Source: Epiperipatus broadwayi
Taxonomy: Eukaryota; Onychophora; Udeonychophora; Euonychophora; Peripatidae
Assembly (NCBI GenBank): GCA_028023455.1
Contig: JAQFVV010000049.1
Span: 6,418,855 to 6,482,854 of the forward strand
Direction of reading: 5' to 3'
DNA: 64,000 nt
Shown piece after piece: positions 12,287 through 24,583 of the stretch. The notes under the pieces were generated by a model. That model made no database searches. It was not told the DNA's origin and was given only the letters and a program-made list of their open reading frames with translations. Position 1 is the stretch's first letter. The number at the start of each line of letters is the position of its first letter. Both the position numbers and the translations under genes were made by a program.

Positions 12287-13221
12287 GTAACGGGCACATA
12301 CGTATCTTACATTATTTTTTATTAGTAAACATAAAAAAAAAAGTTCGCCAATAAAAATTTCTTTTTTAAGAATTAAAAACTGAAAATTAAAAAATCATCT
12401 TAAACTCACATATATATAAAATCGCACAGATAAATAATTATTAGAATAAAACTTTATTAAAAAAAGAGTAGTTTAAAACTCAATTTTCAGAAAAGATTTA
12501 GAGATAAAAATATATGTTTAAGTTTGAAAACAAATTAATTAATCTTTTGTAAAATGGAAATGATTATTTTAATTAGTAAACTAGCCTTTGGGCATTTAAA
12601 TGTATAAGCATTGGTCAGATAGGAAAACAATAGAAACTTTTAGCAAATGAAAGAAATGCATTGGGAAATCGGACCTCAACGAAAATGTTTTCACCATCAT
12701 GACGTAATGTTGAGTTAATCCACAAAATTATTATAAAAGGAAAGGTTTGAAAATAAAAGAGTGAGTTGGTTATTATGAGTGGACAGATATGTGTTAGCGT
12801 GGAGTTGAAGGAGAAGGGATTGAAAAGACGCACTCTTCAATCCCTTCAGTTCTGCTAGGAAGAAAGAGAAATAAACTATCGTTTTCTACATTGAGGACCA
12901 GCTGGAGTAAAAAACCTCCAGATGAATAAAACGACCAACAGAATACCAATCTTTTTTGGACGGCGTGGGAATTCACATTCAAATGGCAAGCAACAGATAA
13001 AGATGAACTGTTTAAAACCGTAAGAACTTTATAATTAATGAACATTAAATTAAAAACTTTCCGTACTTAAATAATACAAATAGAATCCTATCTGACCAAT
13101 GTTAGTTATTAATTAGTTATAATTTCATTTAATGTATTTCTTTTGTAAAATCATTTCCATTTATTTATTTATTTATTCTTTACGTTTTATTATGATTTCT
13201 GTTTTTCATTAAACTAGTTAT
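12287..13221. repeat. Duplicated segment B, copy 1
   Basis: 935 bp nearly identical to 18516-19447. It contains an internal module with imperfect inverted arms (12555-12624 and 13086-13159; TGGAAATGATT and TTGGTCAGATAGGA face each other) around a more GC-rich core. The core holds a perfect 11-bp stem hairpin at 12814-12846. Minus-strand frames of 72 and 83 codons differ between copies and I do not treat them as genes. The last 153 bp recur at 16402-16554. Confidence 0.9.
13069..13221 (+). repeat. 153-bp direct repeat, left copy
   Basis: Begins AAATAATACAAATAGAATCC and ends CATTAAACTAGTTAT. It recurs at 16402-16554 with only a few substitutions and brackets the 3.18-kb insert. The right copy matches the uninterrupted locus at 19300-19447 slightly better than this one does. 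Confidence 0.9.
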
Positions 13222-16200
13222 TGAAGCGGAATCTGAGATTCAGATTGCGCTTCACAGCCCACTTCAAATCTTCCGCTACCAAGCTAAATTCAAACCCTAT
13301 TCTTGCATATATATTCCACTCACTAACACATTTTTTTTATCCTTTTGTTTGAGTATTATTAACTAACATATTTATTAACGAAGATATATGCCTAAATATC
13401 TGAATTTAAACACACAAAATAAAAATAATAAATATAGTATTTAAAGAGGGAATACATATACACAATAGGGAACGGAAGATTAATTATAAAAAGCTATAAT
13501 ATCAATATATTATATTTTCTGCATTTTGTTATTCTATAAAAGATATAATAAGTATTTAGTAATTGCAGCTCAGATATCTATAGATATTGTAGAGACAAAC
13601 ATGCTGAGCAAATATTTAGTGGAAAAGTTTGTTATATGTAATTTTATAAAATTGTGTTTTTAAATTATTTTTGCCATTAAACTCCACTTTTCTTTTAAAT
13701 CCAATATGGAAGATGTGATTGTAATTAGTCAAAATTAATTAAAGGTGAGAAGCGTAATCTTGTATAATATTCTAACATAACTTTAATTAAAAGTTTCTCT
13801 AAAATCAAAAGTAGAAACTAAACTTAATTGATTTACTTTTGTTACAAACATTTTTTTTTTATCAATTTAATTTCGAATTGAAAATTTATCTCGCAATGGC
13901 ATCTTCTGGCACAATGGGTAAATCGTATGTACAAATTCTTTTAAAGATTAATTGAATTAGATAACAATTAGCAATGACCAATCAGAAAGGGATTCCAAAA
14001 ATACCAAGGCATGGAATAATTACAAATTAATTTAGAGAGTAACTAGGACAGTCAAGGAGAGCAGTCACCAAGAAAAATTTGCATTCGTTAATTTCAATGT
14101 GTACTGAGTAAATCTAAGTCACCTTTCTCGCCATTCGAGATGGCCTTCCCTGGAATCTGTGCCCATGGATCCCGATACTCATAGACTATAATTATATGCC
14201 TATTTGTTAAATAATAAACTTATTGCCTGCCTGAATAACCATGCTTGACAAACTAGATCTAGTCTCCGAGGGAATTGAAATCATCAAAAGGACCACCACG
14301 TTTTACAGAGGTAATCATTTCAAATGCTGCTAGACCTTTAAAGTTACCGTGAATCATTTTAACTCTCACCTATCTATTTCTTTAAACATTTTGTAAAGCT
14401 TTCACTTGTAAAATGTAATATTAGTTATGAATCAATTTGTAAAATTCTTACCTTTTTGTTAATTGGGCCTTGTTTTCTCTCTATATAACTTAGCTGTAAT
14501 CTCTCCTACATTAAACCTCTCCTGAATAATTATTAGTTCTTAATTTCACGTCTATGTGGCAATACTTTATTTTCATTATTATATTTTATACTTTCAGATA
14601 CTAAATTATATGTCGATAATTTCCCCCAGAATCGCAAATGCTTACGCTATCTCGTTTAATAAAAGAAAACCCTCCTTACTTTTCAGAGGGTAATTAATCT
14701 AGTATTTTTTAAAAACAAATTTGTTATTCTTAGTATAGTGGGTGCCTGCCAGTCTGGGGAAATAAAATCAGAATTTGATAATTATTTTACAGTGTTATTT
14801 TCAAAAACTAAGTAAAAATCTATTTTCTTAGAAATGTGTTTGGTTAATTAAATAATAGTGCTAACTTCTAAAATCTGCGAATAGATTTATATGAATTAAA
14901 TTAATATTACTTTCTTGAAATCAATAGCTACCACGACTTTATATATATTTAATAATATGAAAAGTATTTATTTATTAAAGCATTCAAAACCAAAGATTTA
15001 TATTATTTATCCGTTGTGGAAAGTTTGTGTAGTTTAAAGTAACACATAAGGGGGGGGATCCTTTAGTTCTATGAGCTATATTATATTAGCATTAAATGTA
15101 ATTCTTCCATATCCATGTAGTAATCAAATCATACCGGTACGCTGGGTTTTATTAATAAAGATAGGCAATAATTCTTTATTCCTTAGTTAAATATATCTAT
15201 TTATATTAATGCAAGCGTTACGTGTATCCCGGCCTTTCATTATATATCTATACCTTTGTGCTTCATTCATTTTTACTTCCAATACCAAGGACAAGGTTTG
15301 GCAAACCTCTTTGGATTTCTTCAGCGCGAGATTATTGCATAGGGTTCGCTCTGGCAAAAGTCCAGCCTATGGCAATTCAATAAGGCGCATTCTTCGTTGT
15401 TTATGACCCAACCCTGCCGACATTTGCAGAGAGTCACCTTCTTTAACTGTGAATTGAAGCATCTTCTTGGATCTTAGAATAGATCGCTCCATTGCCATCA
15501 TACAAGTACCGCTCTCCCATATTTTGTTCTCGTTAAAAGCCTATTAATTCTCCTAAACCATACTGTTAGGATTATGCTAAATGGATTGCCATTTTTTCTA
15601 TATGTTTCATTCACACTTTCAGATATGATACTTCTGCCATTACTATTATTTCCCAAATTAGCTTCCCACACATGTTCTTATATAGCAAATGCAAATATTA
15701 ATTAAATATAATTATCCTTATCATCCAACTCAATAAACTTAAGTATTGGTACGAGTGCTATTGTTTTATTAATGGTGGATTCAAAGAACTTTATGTAACT
15801 GTAGTCTAGCACTATTATTAAAAATATTATGTATCCCATTCAATCGATAAATTATTGACATATAAATAGCCGCATTAGAATAAAGCCATGAATTATTTGT
15901 TACTGATGATTAAATACATTCATTTCATAGCATTGTAAGGGAGGTTAATGTTGTCCGAGGGAGATAAACACCCATTTTATTTACACTGTAACACCAATAA
16001 CGTTTGCAATCATATATATTCCAAGTTGATTTAATAAATTTTATATCTTTCTAAATATCTAAGTCATTGTTTCATTTATTGAATAGAAATGGATTTGATG
16101 TTATATAAAAAAGGTTCCACTTACTAGATGATCGAAAATCGCTAATCATAATATCCTGTACATGAATAAAGTTCAAATAAGAGTCTTTTTATGTCACGAC

Positions 16201-16401
16201 TTTGTGATGCCGGCAGGGTAGAAATAAATTAGATCAGTATCATTGGAATTGTTGCTCATAAGTTGGTAGATCTGGAAAATAGGCAAATAGGGCAGAGTTC
16301 ATGAATGTTCCTGACTTATGTATCTTGCGCATGACTGGACTCGAGGTACTTTTGCCTAGATGCTAGATCTTGTTATATGAACAGACAAAACCGACCGGTA
16401 C
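13222..16401. mobile_element. 3.18-kb insert absent from the second copy of the locus
   Basis: Segments B and C are contiguous at 19447/19448. In copy 1 they are separated by these 3,180 bp, flanked by 153-bp direct repeats of the edge of B. The insert is less AT-rich than its surroundings and C outnumbers G on the plus strand in parts. It carries only a 65-codon frame (15209-15406, starting MQALRVSRPF) with no recognised domain. The ends (TGAAGCGG at left, GACCGGTA at right) show no obvious terminal repeats. Alternatively, two overlapping truncated B-C copies may have landed either side of unrelated DNA. Confidence 0.6.
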
Positions 16402-16554
16402 AAATAATACAAATAGAATCCTATCTGACCAATGTTAGTTATTAATTAGTTATAATTTTATTTAATGTATTTCTTTTGTAAAATCATTTCCATTTATTTA
16501 TTTATTTATTCTTTAAGTTTTATTATGATTTCTGTTTTTCATTAAACTAGTTAT
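16402..16554 (+). repeat. 153-bp direct repeat, right copy
   Basis: Second copy of 13069-13221. It runs straight into segment C, as at the uninterrupted locus. Confidence 0.9.
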
Positions 16555-17656
16555 ATAAATATTAAACTTAAGTCAGGCATGAATGGCTATATAGATTTGT
16601 AAAGTTATATTAGGGGAGGTTAATCTTAGGTTATTCGTTTCGTAGTTGAATTAGGTCAATGGATTGGATATATTGGTGTAATTAGTAGATGTAGTACGAG
16701 ATTCGCTATGGGCAGAATCGCTATTATATGCCGCACACTTCCGTTTTGCCTATGGAAGGGATTATAAGACATAGAACGCTGTTCCTTTTGATGGAGTTTT
16801 TTTTTATTGCTCTTCTTGTCTGATAGATGTAATATTCCCATCTGACGAGAAGCAGTTTCTTCTCTTAACCTAATTGTGCTGCTGTATTCGTATTACATTG
16901 AATACATCAATATATCAGATGGATTGAAGTTTGGTTTGACTGCGAACCTTTGGCTTAAGGTTAAACAAGGATTGAATATTTTCTTTTCCGATGCAAATCT
17001 ATGTAGTCCATTCGTACTCAACACCCATAAATAAAATTGCATTAAATTTAAGTTGGGTATAGATGCTTGCGTGGGTTCGTTACCGGTTAATTATGTTTTT
17101 GGTTTTCATAGGTGATCAAAATATATAGACATTCGGTAAATACTGATACCTTACGGTGAGTATCTAAGATGTATTTATTCGGATGTCTTTTAAGTTATTG
17201 GTGTTAATGCAGTGTCTTATGATGAACACCATGGGGTTTCTTGTATTCCCTATGCAATTGACGGTATCAATGATTTTGTATTTTGATCATTTGTGTTTAC
17301 TTTGAAATAGTTTTAACCGTGTAATCTATGTAACCAATCTATACACAACATTATAAAACAAACTTTCATAAATCCATCTGTGCGAACTTAATTAAAATGT
17401 AAACTTATATTATAAAAATTAAAATGTAAATTTAAATTATAAAATCAAATTAAAATCTAAAATAAACATACTAAAATAATAATGTTAAATTTTATATATA
17501 TATATGCGTAAATAAATTTTTGTATGTTAATAGCTGGCAGTGGCTTATTTTATTTATTTTTTAATATTGAAATATAATTAGATAAGATATTATACTACTA
17601 AATCTCTGCTACTCCCTGAGCTAGTGACTTGGGCTAACGATCGGAATCAAAATCTA
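16555..17656. repeat. Duplicated segment C, copy 1
   Basis: About 1.1 kb, nearly identical to 19448-20485, ending at CGGAATCAAAATCTAAA. It retains about 75 bp (around 17124-17200) that are missing from the other copy. No convincing coding sequence is present. A Pol III or 3'-end function cannot be judged from sequence alone. Confidence 0.88.
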
Positions 17657-18515
17657 AAAAAAAAAAAATTTTTTTTATTGGACTTACGTATCTGCCTACT
17701 TTATAAATTTTTCTAGGTTCAAATGCCTAGATGGCACCCTGTAATGCAGATCATGTTAAGCTTCCTATTCTCGGGATCATTACAACTGGCCACCCAACTT
17801 GGGCTGATCTATTAATAAAAACCACGTATACCCTGAGTAAATTTCTTTTTTCAAAATGAAATATTTTTATCAGTTTACATAAGTCGTATACTTTGAATCT
17901 TATAAAAGCACTGCCAGAAGAAATTGCGCATATATATTAAACATGAGAAAGTATAAATAATTTTAAAACTAATTTTTGTTAAAAAAAAAAGTCAAGAGGT
18001 TGCAATAAATATGTTTTTTTTTGTTTGTTGATATATATTATGCTTTAACGTGTAGGTGTGCACAGCTACGTAAGTTTATGATCGAAATGTGGTACCTTAC
18101 AATGAGTACTGTTGGGAATTTACTTCAGTGTAATCCTATTTAAGCATTTTAATCAGTCATAAATAAGTTGGTGGTATTTATAATTGTGCTGTAAATATAC
18201 ACGTATAAATCCATTATCTTTCAAAACGTATTTAGTTCAATGCAACCTTCTTAAATAAATAATTTAAATAACTTGCTTGTCATGCCGTGTGTAAAAATAA
18301 AATGTATAAAAATAAATAAATAATAGAACTCTTGTGGGGAGGAGGTGTAGACGTGGATGGTCCTTAGGAAAACGATAGTCAACATTTTTTTTTGTATATA
18401 GTCTTTATACTAACCGAATGTTTTGTAAATTTTGTTAATCATGTACCATAATTACTAACCCTAAGTAAAATATATTTTTTTGTTCATTTTTTTTTTTAAG
18501 CAAGTTTACTGATAT
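17657..18515. other. Unique spacer between the two duplicated loci
   Basis: 859 bp starting with an A12/T8 junction. It shows no similarity to segments A, B or C and no gene. It occupies the place where a third A segment would lie in a simple A-B-C tandem array. Confidence 0.5.
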
Positions 18516-19447
18516 GTAACAGGCACATATGTACATTACATTATTTTTTATTAGTAAACATAAAAAAAAGTTTGCCAATAAAAATTTCTTTTTTAAAAAT
18601 TAAAAACTGAAAATTAAAAAATCATCTTAAACTCGCATATATATAAAATCGCACAGATAAATAATTATTAAAATAAAACTTTATTAAAAAAAGAGTAGTT
18701 TAAAACTCAATTTTCAGAAAAGATTTAGAGATAAAAATATATGTTTAAGTTTGAAAACAAATTAATTAATCTTTTGTAAAATGGAAATGATTATTTTAAT
18801 TAGTAAACTAGCCTTTGGGCATTTAAATGTATAAGCATTGGTCAGATAGGAAAACAATAGAAACTTTTAGCAAATGAAAGAAATCCATCGGGAAATTGGA
18901 CCTCAACGAAAAGGTTTTCACCATCATGACATAATGTTGAATTAATCCACAAAATTATTATAAAAGGAAAGGTTTGAAAATAAAAGAGTGAGTTTGTTAT
19001 TACGAGTGGACAGATATGTGTTAGTACGGAGTTGAAGGAGAAGGGATTGAAAAGATGCACTCTTCAATCCCTTCAGTTTTGCTAGGAAGAAAGAGAAATA
19101 AACTATCATTTTCTACACTGAGGACCAGCTGGAGTAAAAAACCTCCGGATGAATAAAACGGCCAACAGAATACCAATCTTTTTGGACGGCGTGGGAATTC
19201 ACGTTCAAATGGCAAGCAACAGATAAAGATGAACTGTTTAAAACTGTAAGAACTTTATAATTAATGAACATTAAATTAAAAACTTTCCGTATTTAAATAA
19301 TACAAATAGAATCCTATCTGACCAATGTTAGTTATTAATTAGTTATAATTTTATTTAATGTATTTCTTTTGTAAAATCATTTCCATTTATTTATTTATTT
19401 GTTCTTTAAGTTTTATTATGATTTTTGTTTTTCATTAAACTAGTTAT
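18516..19447. repeat. Duplicated segment B, copy 2 (uninterrupted)
   Basis: Counterpart of 12287-13221, from GTAACAGGCACATA to ACTAGTTAT, and directly continuous with segment C. The internal hairpin at 19041-19073 keeps both stems and differs only in its loop. Scattered point differences give roughly 95% identity by eye. Confidence 0.9.
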
Positions 19448-20485
19448 ATAAATATTAAACTTAAGTCGGGCGTGAATGGCTATATAGATTTGTAATGTTA
19501 TATTAGGGGAGGGTAATCTTAGGTTATTCATTTCGTAGTTGAATTAGGTCAATGGATTGGATATATTGGTGTAATTAGTAGATGTAGTACAAGATTCGCT
19601 ATGGGCAGAATCACTATTATATGCCCGCACACTTCCATTTTGCCTATGGAAGGGATTATAAGACGTAGAACACTGTTCCTTTCGATGGAGTTTTTTTTAT
19701 TATTCTTCTTGTCTGATAGATGTAATATTCCTACCTGACGAGAAGCAGTTTCTTCTCTTAACCTAATTGTGCTGTCGTATTTGTATTACATTGAACACAT
19801 TGATATATCAGATGGATTGAAGTTTGGTTTGACTGTGAACCTTTGGCCTAAGGTTAAACAAGGATTGAATATTTTCTTTTCAAATGCAAATCTATGTAGT
19901 CCATTCATACTCGACACCCATAAATAAAATTGCATTAAATTTAAGTTGGGTATAGATGCTTGCATGGGTTCGTTACCTGTTAATTATGTTTTTGGTTTTC
20001 ATAGGTGATCAAAATATATTGGTGTTAATGTGGTGTCTTATGATGAACACCATAGGGTTTCTTGTATTCCCTATGCAATTGACGGTATCAATGATTTTGT
20101 ATTTTGATCGTTTATGTTTACTTTGAAATGTTTTTAACCGTGTAATCTATGTAACCGATCTATACTCAACATTATAAAACAAACTTTCATAAATCCATCT
20201 GTGCAAACTTAATTAAAATGTAAACTTATAATATTATAAAAATTAAAATGTAAATTTAAATTATAAAATCAAATTAAAATCTAAAATAAACATACTAAAA
20301 TAATAATGTTAAATTTTATATATATATATGTGCATAAATAAATTTTTGTATGTTAATTACTGGCAGTGGCTTATTTTATTTATTTTTTAATATTGAAATA
20401 TAATTAGATAAGATATTATATTACTAAATCTCTGCTACTCCCTGAGCTAGTGACTTGCGCTAATGACCGGAATCAAAATCTAAAA
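19448..20485. repeat. Duplicated segment C, copy 2
   Basis: Counterpart of 16555-17656 with a deletion of about 75 bp (GGTGATCAAAATATA is joined directly to TTGGTGTTAATG near 20005-20030). It ends at TCAAAATCTAAAA, where segment A starts with no spacer. Confidence 0.88.
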
Positions 20486-21041
20486 ATCAATATGATTATA
20501 CATGTGAATTGACTTGGATTGGAAACATTGTTATGTTTTCATATTGGGATTATAGTTTATACTTATCTAAATAGTTAAAAGATAGCTGCTGGAGTTTTCA
20601 TTAGATCCTAAGATCTATTATCACTGATGAAAGATACAAGCTGGAAACTAATCTAGAAATATTGAATGAATAGGCACTACATAAGGATTTTATGCACAAA
20701 CCTTCTAGTATACATTGATTACTAAGGCTTGCACTGGATGGGACTATAGTATAGATAGTTAGATATTGTATGTTGCAATACCTTAAATTTCTTGTTAAGT
20801 GCACTTTTAATGTTTTCATATCAGAATGATATATATATTTATTATATGAAAAAAACTAGATGTCCATTCTGATGATTCACAGACAAATGAATAAATTCAT
20901 GCATATATACAAATTCTTTTTATATAATATAATTAAGTCATCAATTTCATTGCTACTCTTTTTACTATTATAAAAAAGTATAATAAAGGTAAAAGTTTCT
21001 TAATTGATAATGATGATGGTGATTAAATAATGTGTCTCTTA
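20486..21041. repeat. Duplicated segment A, copy 2
   Basis: 556 bp matching 11731-12284 with few differences and the same two end points. It lies downstream of segment C, whereas copy 1 lies upstream of segment B. A weaker relative of the part reading TCACTGATGAA...GAAACTA occurs near 24015-24090. Confidence 0.9.
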
Positions 21042-21565
21042 TATAATAACTTTATATAATTTACCAAAATTATATTGACTGATAAACAACATATTTTCTA
21101 ACTATTCCTCAAAGAGTGATAATTCATTCCCAACAAAAAGCATTTTTTATTCAGTGTTCCACTAAATTCAAATGGTATTTTCTTTTAGAAGAATGTGTAT
21201 GGATAGAACATTCATTGGCAACACTATCATCATTGCTGAACTGTACCAGTTTGATATATGTTTTTCTCAGGATCAACAGAAATTATCCATGTATGATTTT
21301 ATATTGAGACAAATGTGTTAAGAATGGCACACACCAATAAATAATTTATATAACATAACAATTTATTTAAAATTATCTTCATTGGTGTTTATCTTTATAT
21401 ATATTAACTTTATAGAGATATCATTAAACCCTTAGATACATGCATATCAGAATGTGAGACAATTATTTGAAAATTCCATTATGATAGATGTTGATCTTCT
21501 GTCATTTAAATTCATTCATGGACCCTTCATTTTTTCACACACATATATATAATTCAGATTGTATG
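21042..21565. other. AT-rich spacer
   Basis: No gene or repeat supported. A 63-codon plus-strand frame near 21116-21307 has no recognisable content. Confidence 0.4.
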
Positions 21566-21702
21566 TAACTGAACAGAAAGTAACTGAAGCTTCCAATGAG
21601 TTATATAAATAAACTTTCAAAAAACCGATAGTCACATTGTCTTTTGAAGGTTTATTTACATTATATAACTCATTACAAGCTTTAGTTACTTTTTGTTCAG
21701 TT
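21566..21702. mobile_element. Hairpin MITE, about 137 bp
   Basis: Imperfect inverted arms start TAACTGAACAGAAAGTAACT (21566) and end with its complement at 21702. They include the matching ATGAGTTATATAA / TTATATAACTCAT pair. The right side is (TA)n. It sits back to back with a second hairpin element. No coding capacity. Confidence 0.7.
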
Positions 21703-21720
21703 ATATATATATATATATAT

Positions 21721-21885
21721 ATTATTTCCAGAGATTCCATGTAATAAAAATATAATAGCTAAGTAACTGACATTTCAGTACAATAACAAGTACTTTCCTC
21801 AGAGGAGGAAAGTATTTGTTATTGTACTGAAACATCAGCTATTTAGCCATTATATTTTTATTACATGGAACTCTCAGAAATAATA
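21721..21885. mobile_element. Hairpin MITE, about 165 bp
   Basis: A nearly complete palindrome with arms of about 80 bp. The outer ends are ATTATTTCCAGAGA and its complement near 21872-21885. The inner ends are AGTACAATAACAAGTACTTTCC and its near complement around 21800-21826. A single long transcript would fold on itself. No coding sequence. Confidence 0.75.
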
Positions 21886-23503
21886 CAATGATTTCATTTA
21901 CCTGTGAGAATATTAGAATTATTATATATATATTCCAACTAATTCACACCCCAAATCATTATTTTAATGAAGAAAATAGTATCAAGTAAAAACAGCATAG
22001 AATATGTACATTCACTGATAACATTAGTACATATATACATAATATTTAAGGTAAAGTAAGCAACAATTAAAAAAATTATCATGAGGAAATTTTGTTTAAA
22101 ATATTGAGGTCTCTTATTTATACATATGAAATACTTAAAAAATCTTATCATGGTTTGTTAGCAAACTCATTAAACATACGATTAATTATTTGTAATCATA
22201 ACACAGTTTATCATTCTGTATTGTCAAGACATTGGTCGATTCACATTGCCATTTTATGTTGAAAATTTTAGCATCTCAACATCAATAACTTCTTTTTTTA
22301 ATACATCAAATTCATAACTACAGGCAAGAAGAAAACATTTTAATTATGGGTGGGAAAAAATCATATTTTACAACATCAACATTTCGGAAATTGAATCAGT
22401 TGTTGTTTCATCACTAGGTGAGTTACATAATTAAGGTGTAAAGCTAGTGCCCTTCTGGTAGTTGTTGTACTTACATTTAGTCATTGTAACTATATTCAAC
22501 TTAGCATTAAAAGTATTTTAACGGATATTTTTTTCTTTTGTAGATAAGACAAATAACTTACTGGATTTGTGTCAGAGAAAACTGCTATATGTCTGAATTT
22601 TTCCATATATTGATGGAGTTATTTATTCTTTTAGATACATAATGCTCTATATGTTGAATTCTGCCTCTCAGTCAATATCTTCTCATTTTTTCTCTCCAGT
22701 ATACATATAGCTATACCAAATCATAATGAGAATATATATTCTCATCATCCTCATCTCTATTTTTTTTATATTATTGTAGGTTTTTCTTATTCTTACTTTA
22801 ATGTAATAATTATCATTAAACGTCTGTTTTTTTCTATTAACATCTGATAAACCAGAATTAATTTTGTTTAAATCATTAAATGTATTTATAAAAAAAAAGA
22901 GGAAACGAAAATAACTTTTATAAGCATAAGAATTTCTTTTCAACTTTTGCGAACTTGTTTGTAATTTATTCATTTTTATATTTTTTTTTGTACATAACTA
23001 TATTTTCCTCTCTTTTCTCTATAACAAGGCACAAAATATTTATAGTAAACTCATCTTAAACTGGAATTTATAATTAGAAAATACGAATCAAATTACGATT
23101 TATTTTATATAATTAAGTCTATAATTTTTAAAATACACATAGTTTTACAAATATTTTAGATTGTAGTTTCACTTTCCAGTAAATTAACATTAATTTTCTT
23201 TTTTTTTTTTAAATTTACATACAAAGTTTAAGTATAATATGCCACCAAATGAAAAAATCTTACTGACCTTTACTCTGCTTCTTTAAAGCTTTTGATCTGC
23301 CTCTTTATTTGGGTAAAATTAATTTATACATTTCAAAAAGTGAAATGTATCACATAAATCTATTTATAAAAAAATTCTGGTTACTAGCATGATTCTGGAT
23401 ATCAGGTATTTAAATCTTATTATGGATAACAAGACTATTCTTTAACTTCTTTATAAAGTATTATAACTTTATCTTTCTTATTGAATTGCCAAATCCATGT
23501 AAT
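21886..23503. other. AT-rich spacer with a possible PLE-terminal relic
   Basis: No supported gene. On the minus strand near 22368-22425 the stretch TGATGAAACAAC, followed by CCGAAATGTTGATGTTGTAA, resembles the conserved termini reported for Penelope-like elements. This is weak evidence. The rest is T-rich low-complexity DNA. Confidence 0.35.
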
Positions 23504-23748
23504 ATTAATATCATTACAATGTTCTTTATTACTTTTTACAATGTTTTTTACAACCCCCTATTGTCAGTGTAATATGTAGAAGCAAGGTTAGAAATAATAA
23601 AAACTGGAGTAAACTTGGAAGAACATTCATGCTGCAGTAGATCTATTATTGTTGTAATTCTGAAGAAGACTGTTGGGGCAATCAAAACCATCAATAGTGG
23701 GTTGTAAAAAGCATTGTAAAAAGTAATAAAGAACATAAATGATATTAA
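23504..23748. mobile_element. MITE of about 245 bp with 65-bp terminal inverted repeats
   Basis: The left arm (TTAATATCATTACAATG onward, 23504-23570) is matched by the complement of 23685-23748. Both share TTCTTTATTACTTTTTACAA and then TTTTTACAACCC. The unpaired middle is about 110 bp. A 62-codon minus-strand frame covering it is incidental. Confidence 0.7.
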
Positions 23749-24583
23749 AACTATGTTGTACCTATATCATAGATAATATGTCAAATCAGTCTACCTGACT
23801 TAAGATTGCTAAAATTCATTCTTCATTTGTTACACAGGTATATAAACCAACAAAATAACACATGATACCTGCTTATATAAGCATCTTGTCTTTGAGTGAA
23901 ACATTAATGTGGTTTAAAAATAGGGACTAGCAATTTGATAGTAAAATAAAAAAATTAAATATAGTTATTAGAGGTAAAGTTCAAAAGATTCAGGTTTTCT
24001 GTTCCAGAATCTAACCCTCTTCACTGATGAATGTCATAAGATAGAAACTAGTCTGTAGATATTGATCAGAATAGCACTGGATAGAGATTTAATAAGCATT
24101 ATCATCCTGAATCTATTTATTATTAAATCAATTATTATATTCTTTGCTAATTTGCATGGATTGTTTACTTTAGAACTAGCATGGTAGTTCTGTCAATTTA
24201 TAGAACTATTCTACCATTATCTTAGCATATTAATTGTAGGTTTGTTAATGACATTAAAATTGTAAATTGTGGTATTATTGATTTATTAACTGAAAAAAAT
24301 ACCTAAAGGATGAACAGTCAGAAATCTTTAAAGACCATTACTTGACAAGGACTCCAGTTAACACTGTTTCTGGCTCCCTGTTTCATTCCCTTTTTCCTAG
24401 TTTAGGGAATTAAATTTCTCTAAAACTATCCCTATTAAAAAGGGGAGTTTCTTAGCTCTCTTTTCATATACAAGCTATATCAACAATGTAATCACAAGTA
24501 AAAATAATTTCAACTTTTATAAAAATGCTATGTAAATATATGGCAGCCACTGAAATTACAAATGATTTTTACAGAGATTTTTA
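23749..24583. other. AT-rich spacer with a weak relative of segment A
   Basis: Around 24015-24090 the order TTCACTGATGAA, ATAGAAACTA, GTAGATATTGA, ATAGCACT parallels segment A and suggests an older family member. Nothing else is supported. Confidence 0.35.

Noticed and set aside
12615-13045. Overlapping 72- and 83-codon minus-strand frames in segment B
   Set aside because: They recur in copy 2 only because the DNA is duplicated; one frame differs in length between copies and neither shows a domain.
13222-16401. LTR retrotransposon with 153-bp LTRs
   Set aside because: The 153-bp repeats exist outside the insert at the empty site (19300-19447), so they belong to the target and not the insert. 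No gag, protease, RT or primer-binding site was seen.
13222-16401. Helitron
   Set aside because: No TC start, CTRR end or 3' hairpin, and no Rep/helicase coding.
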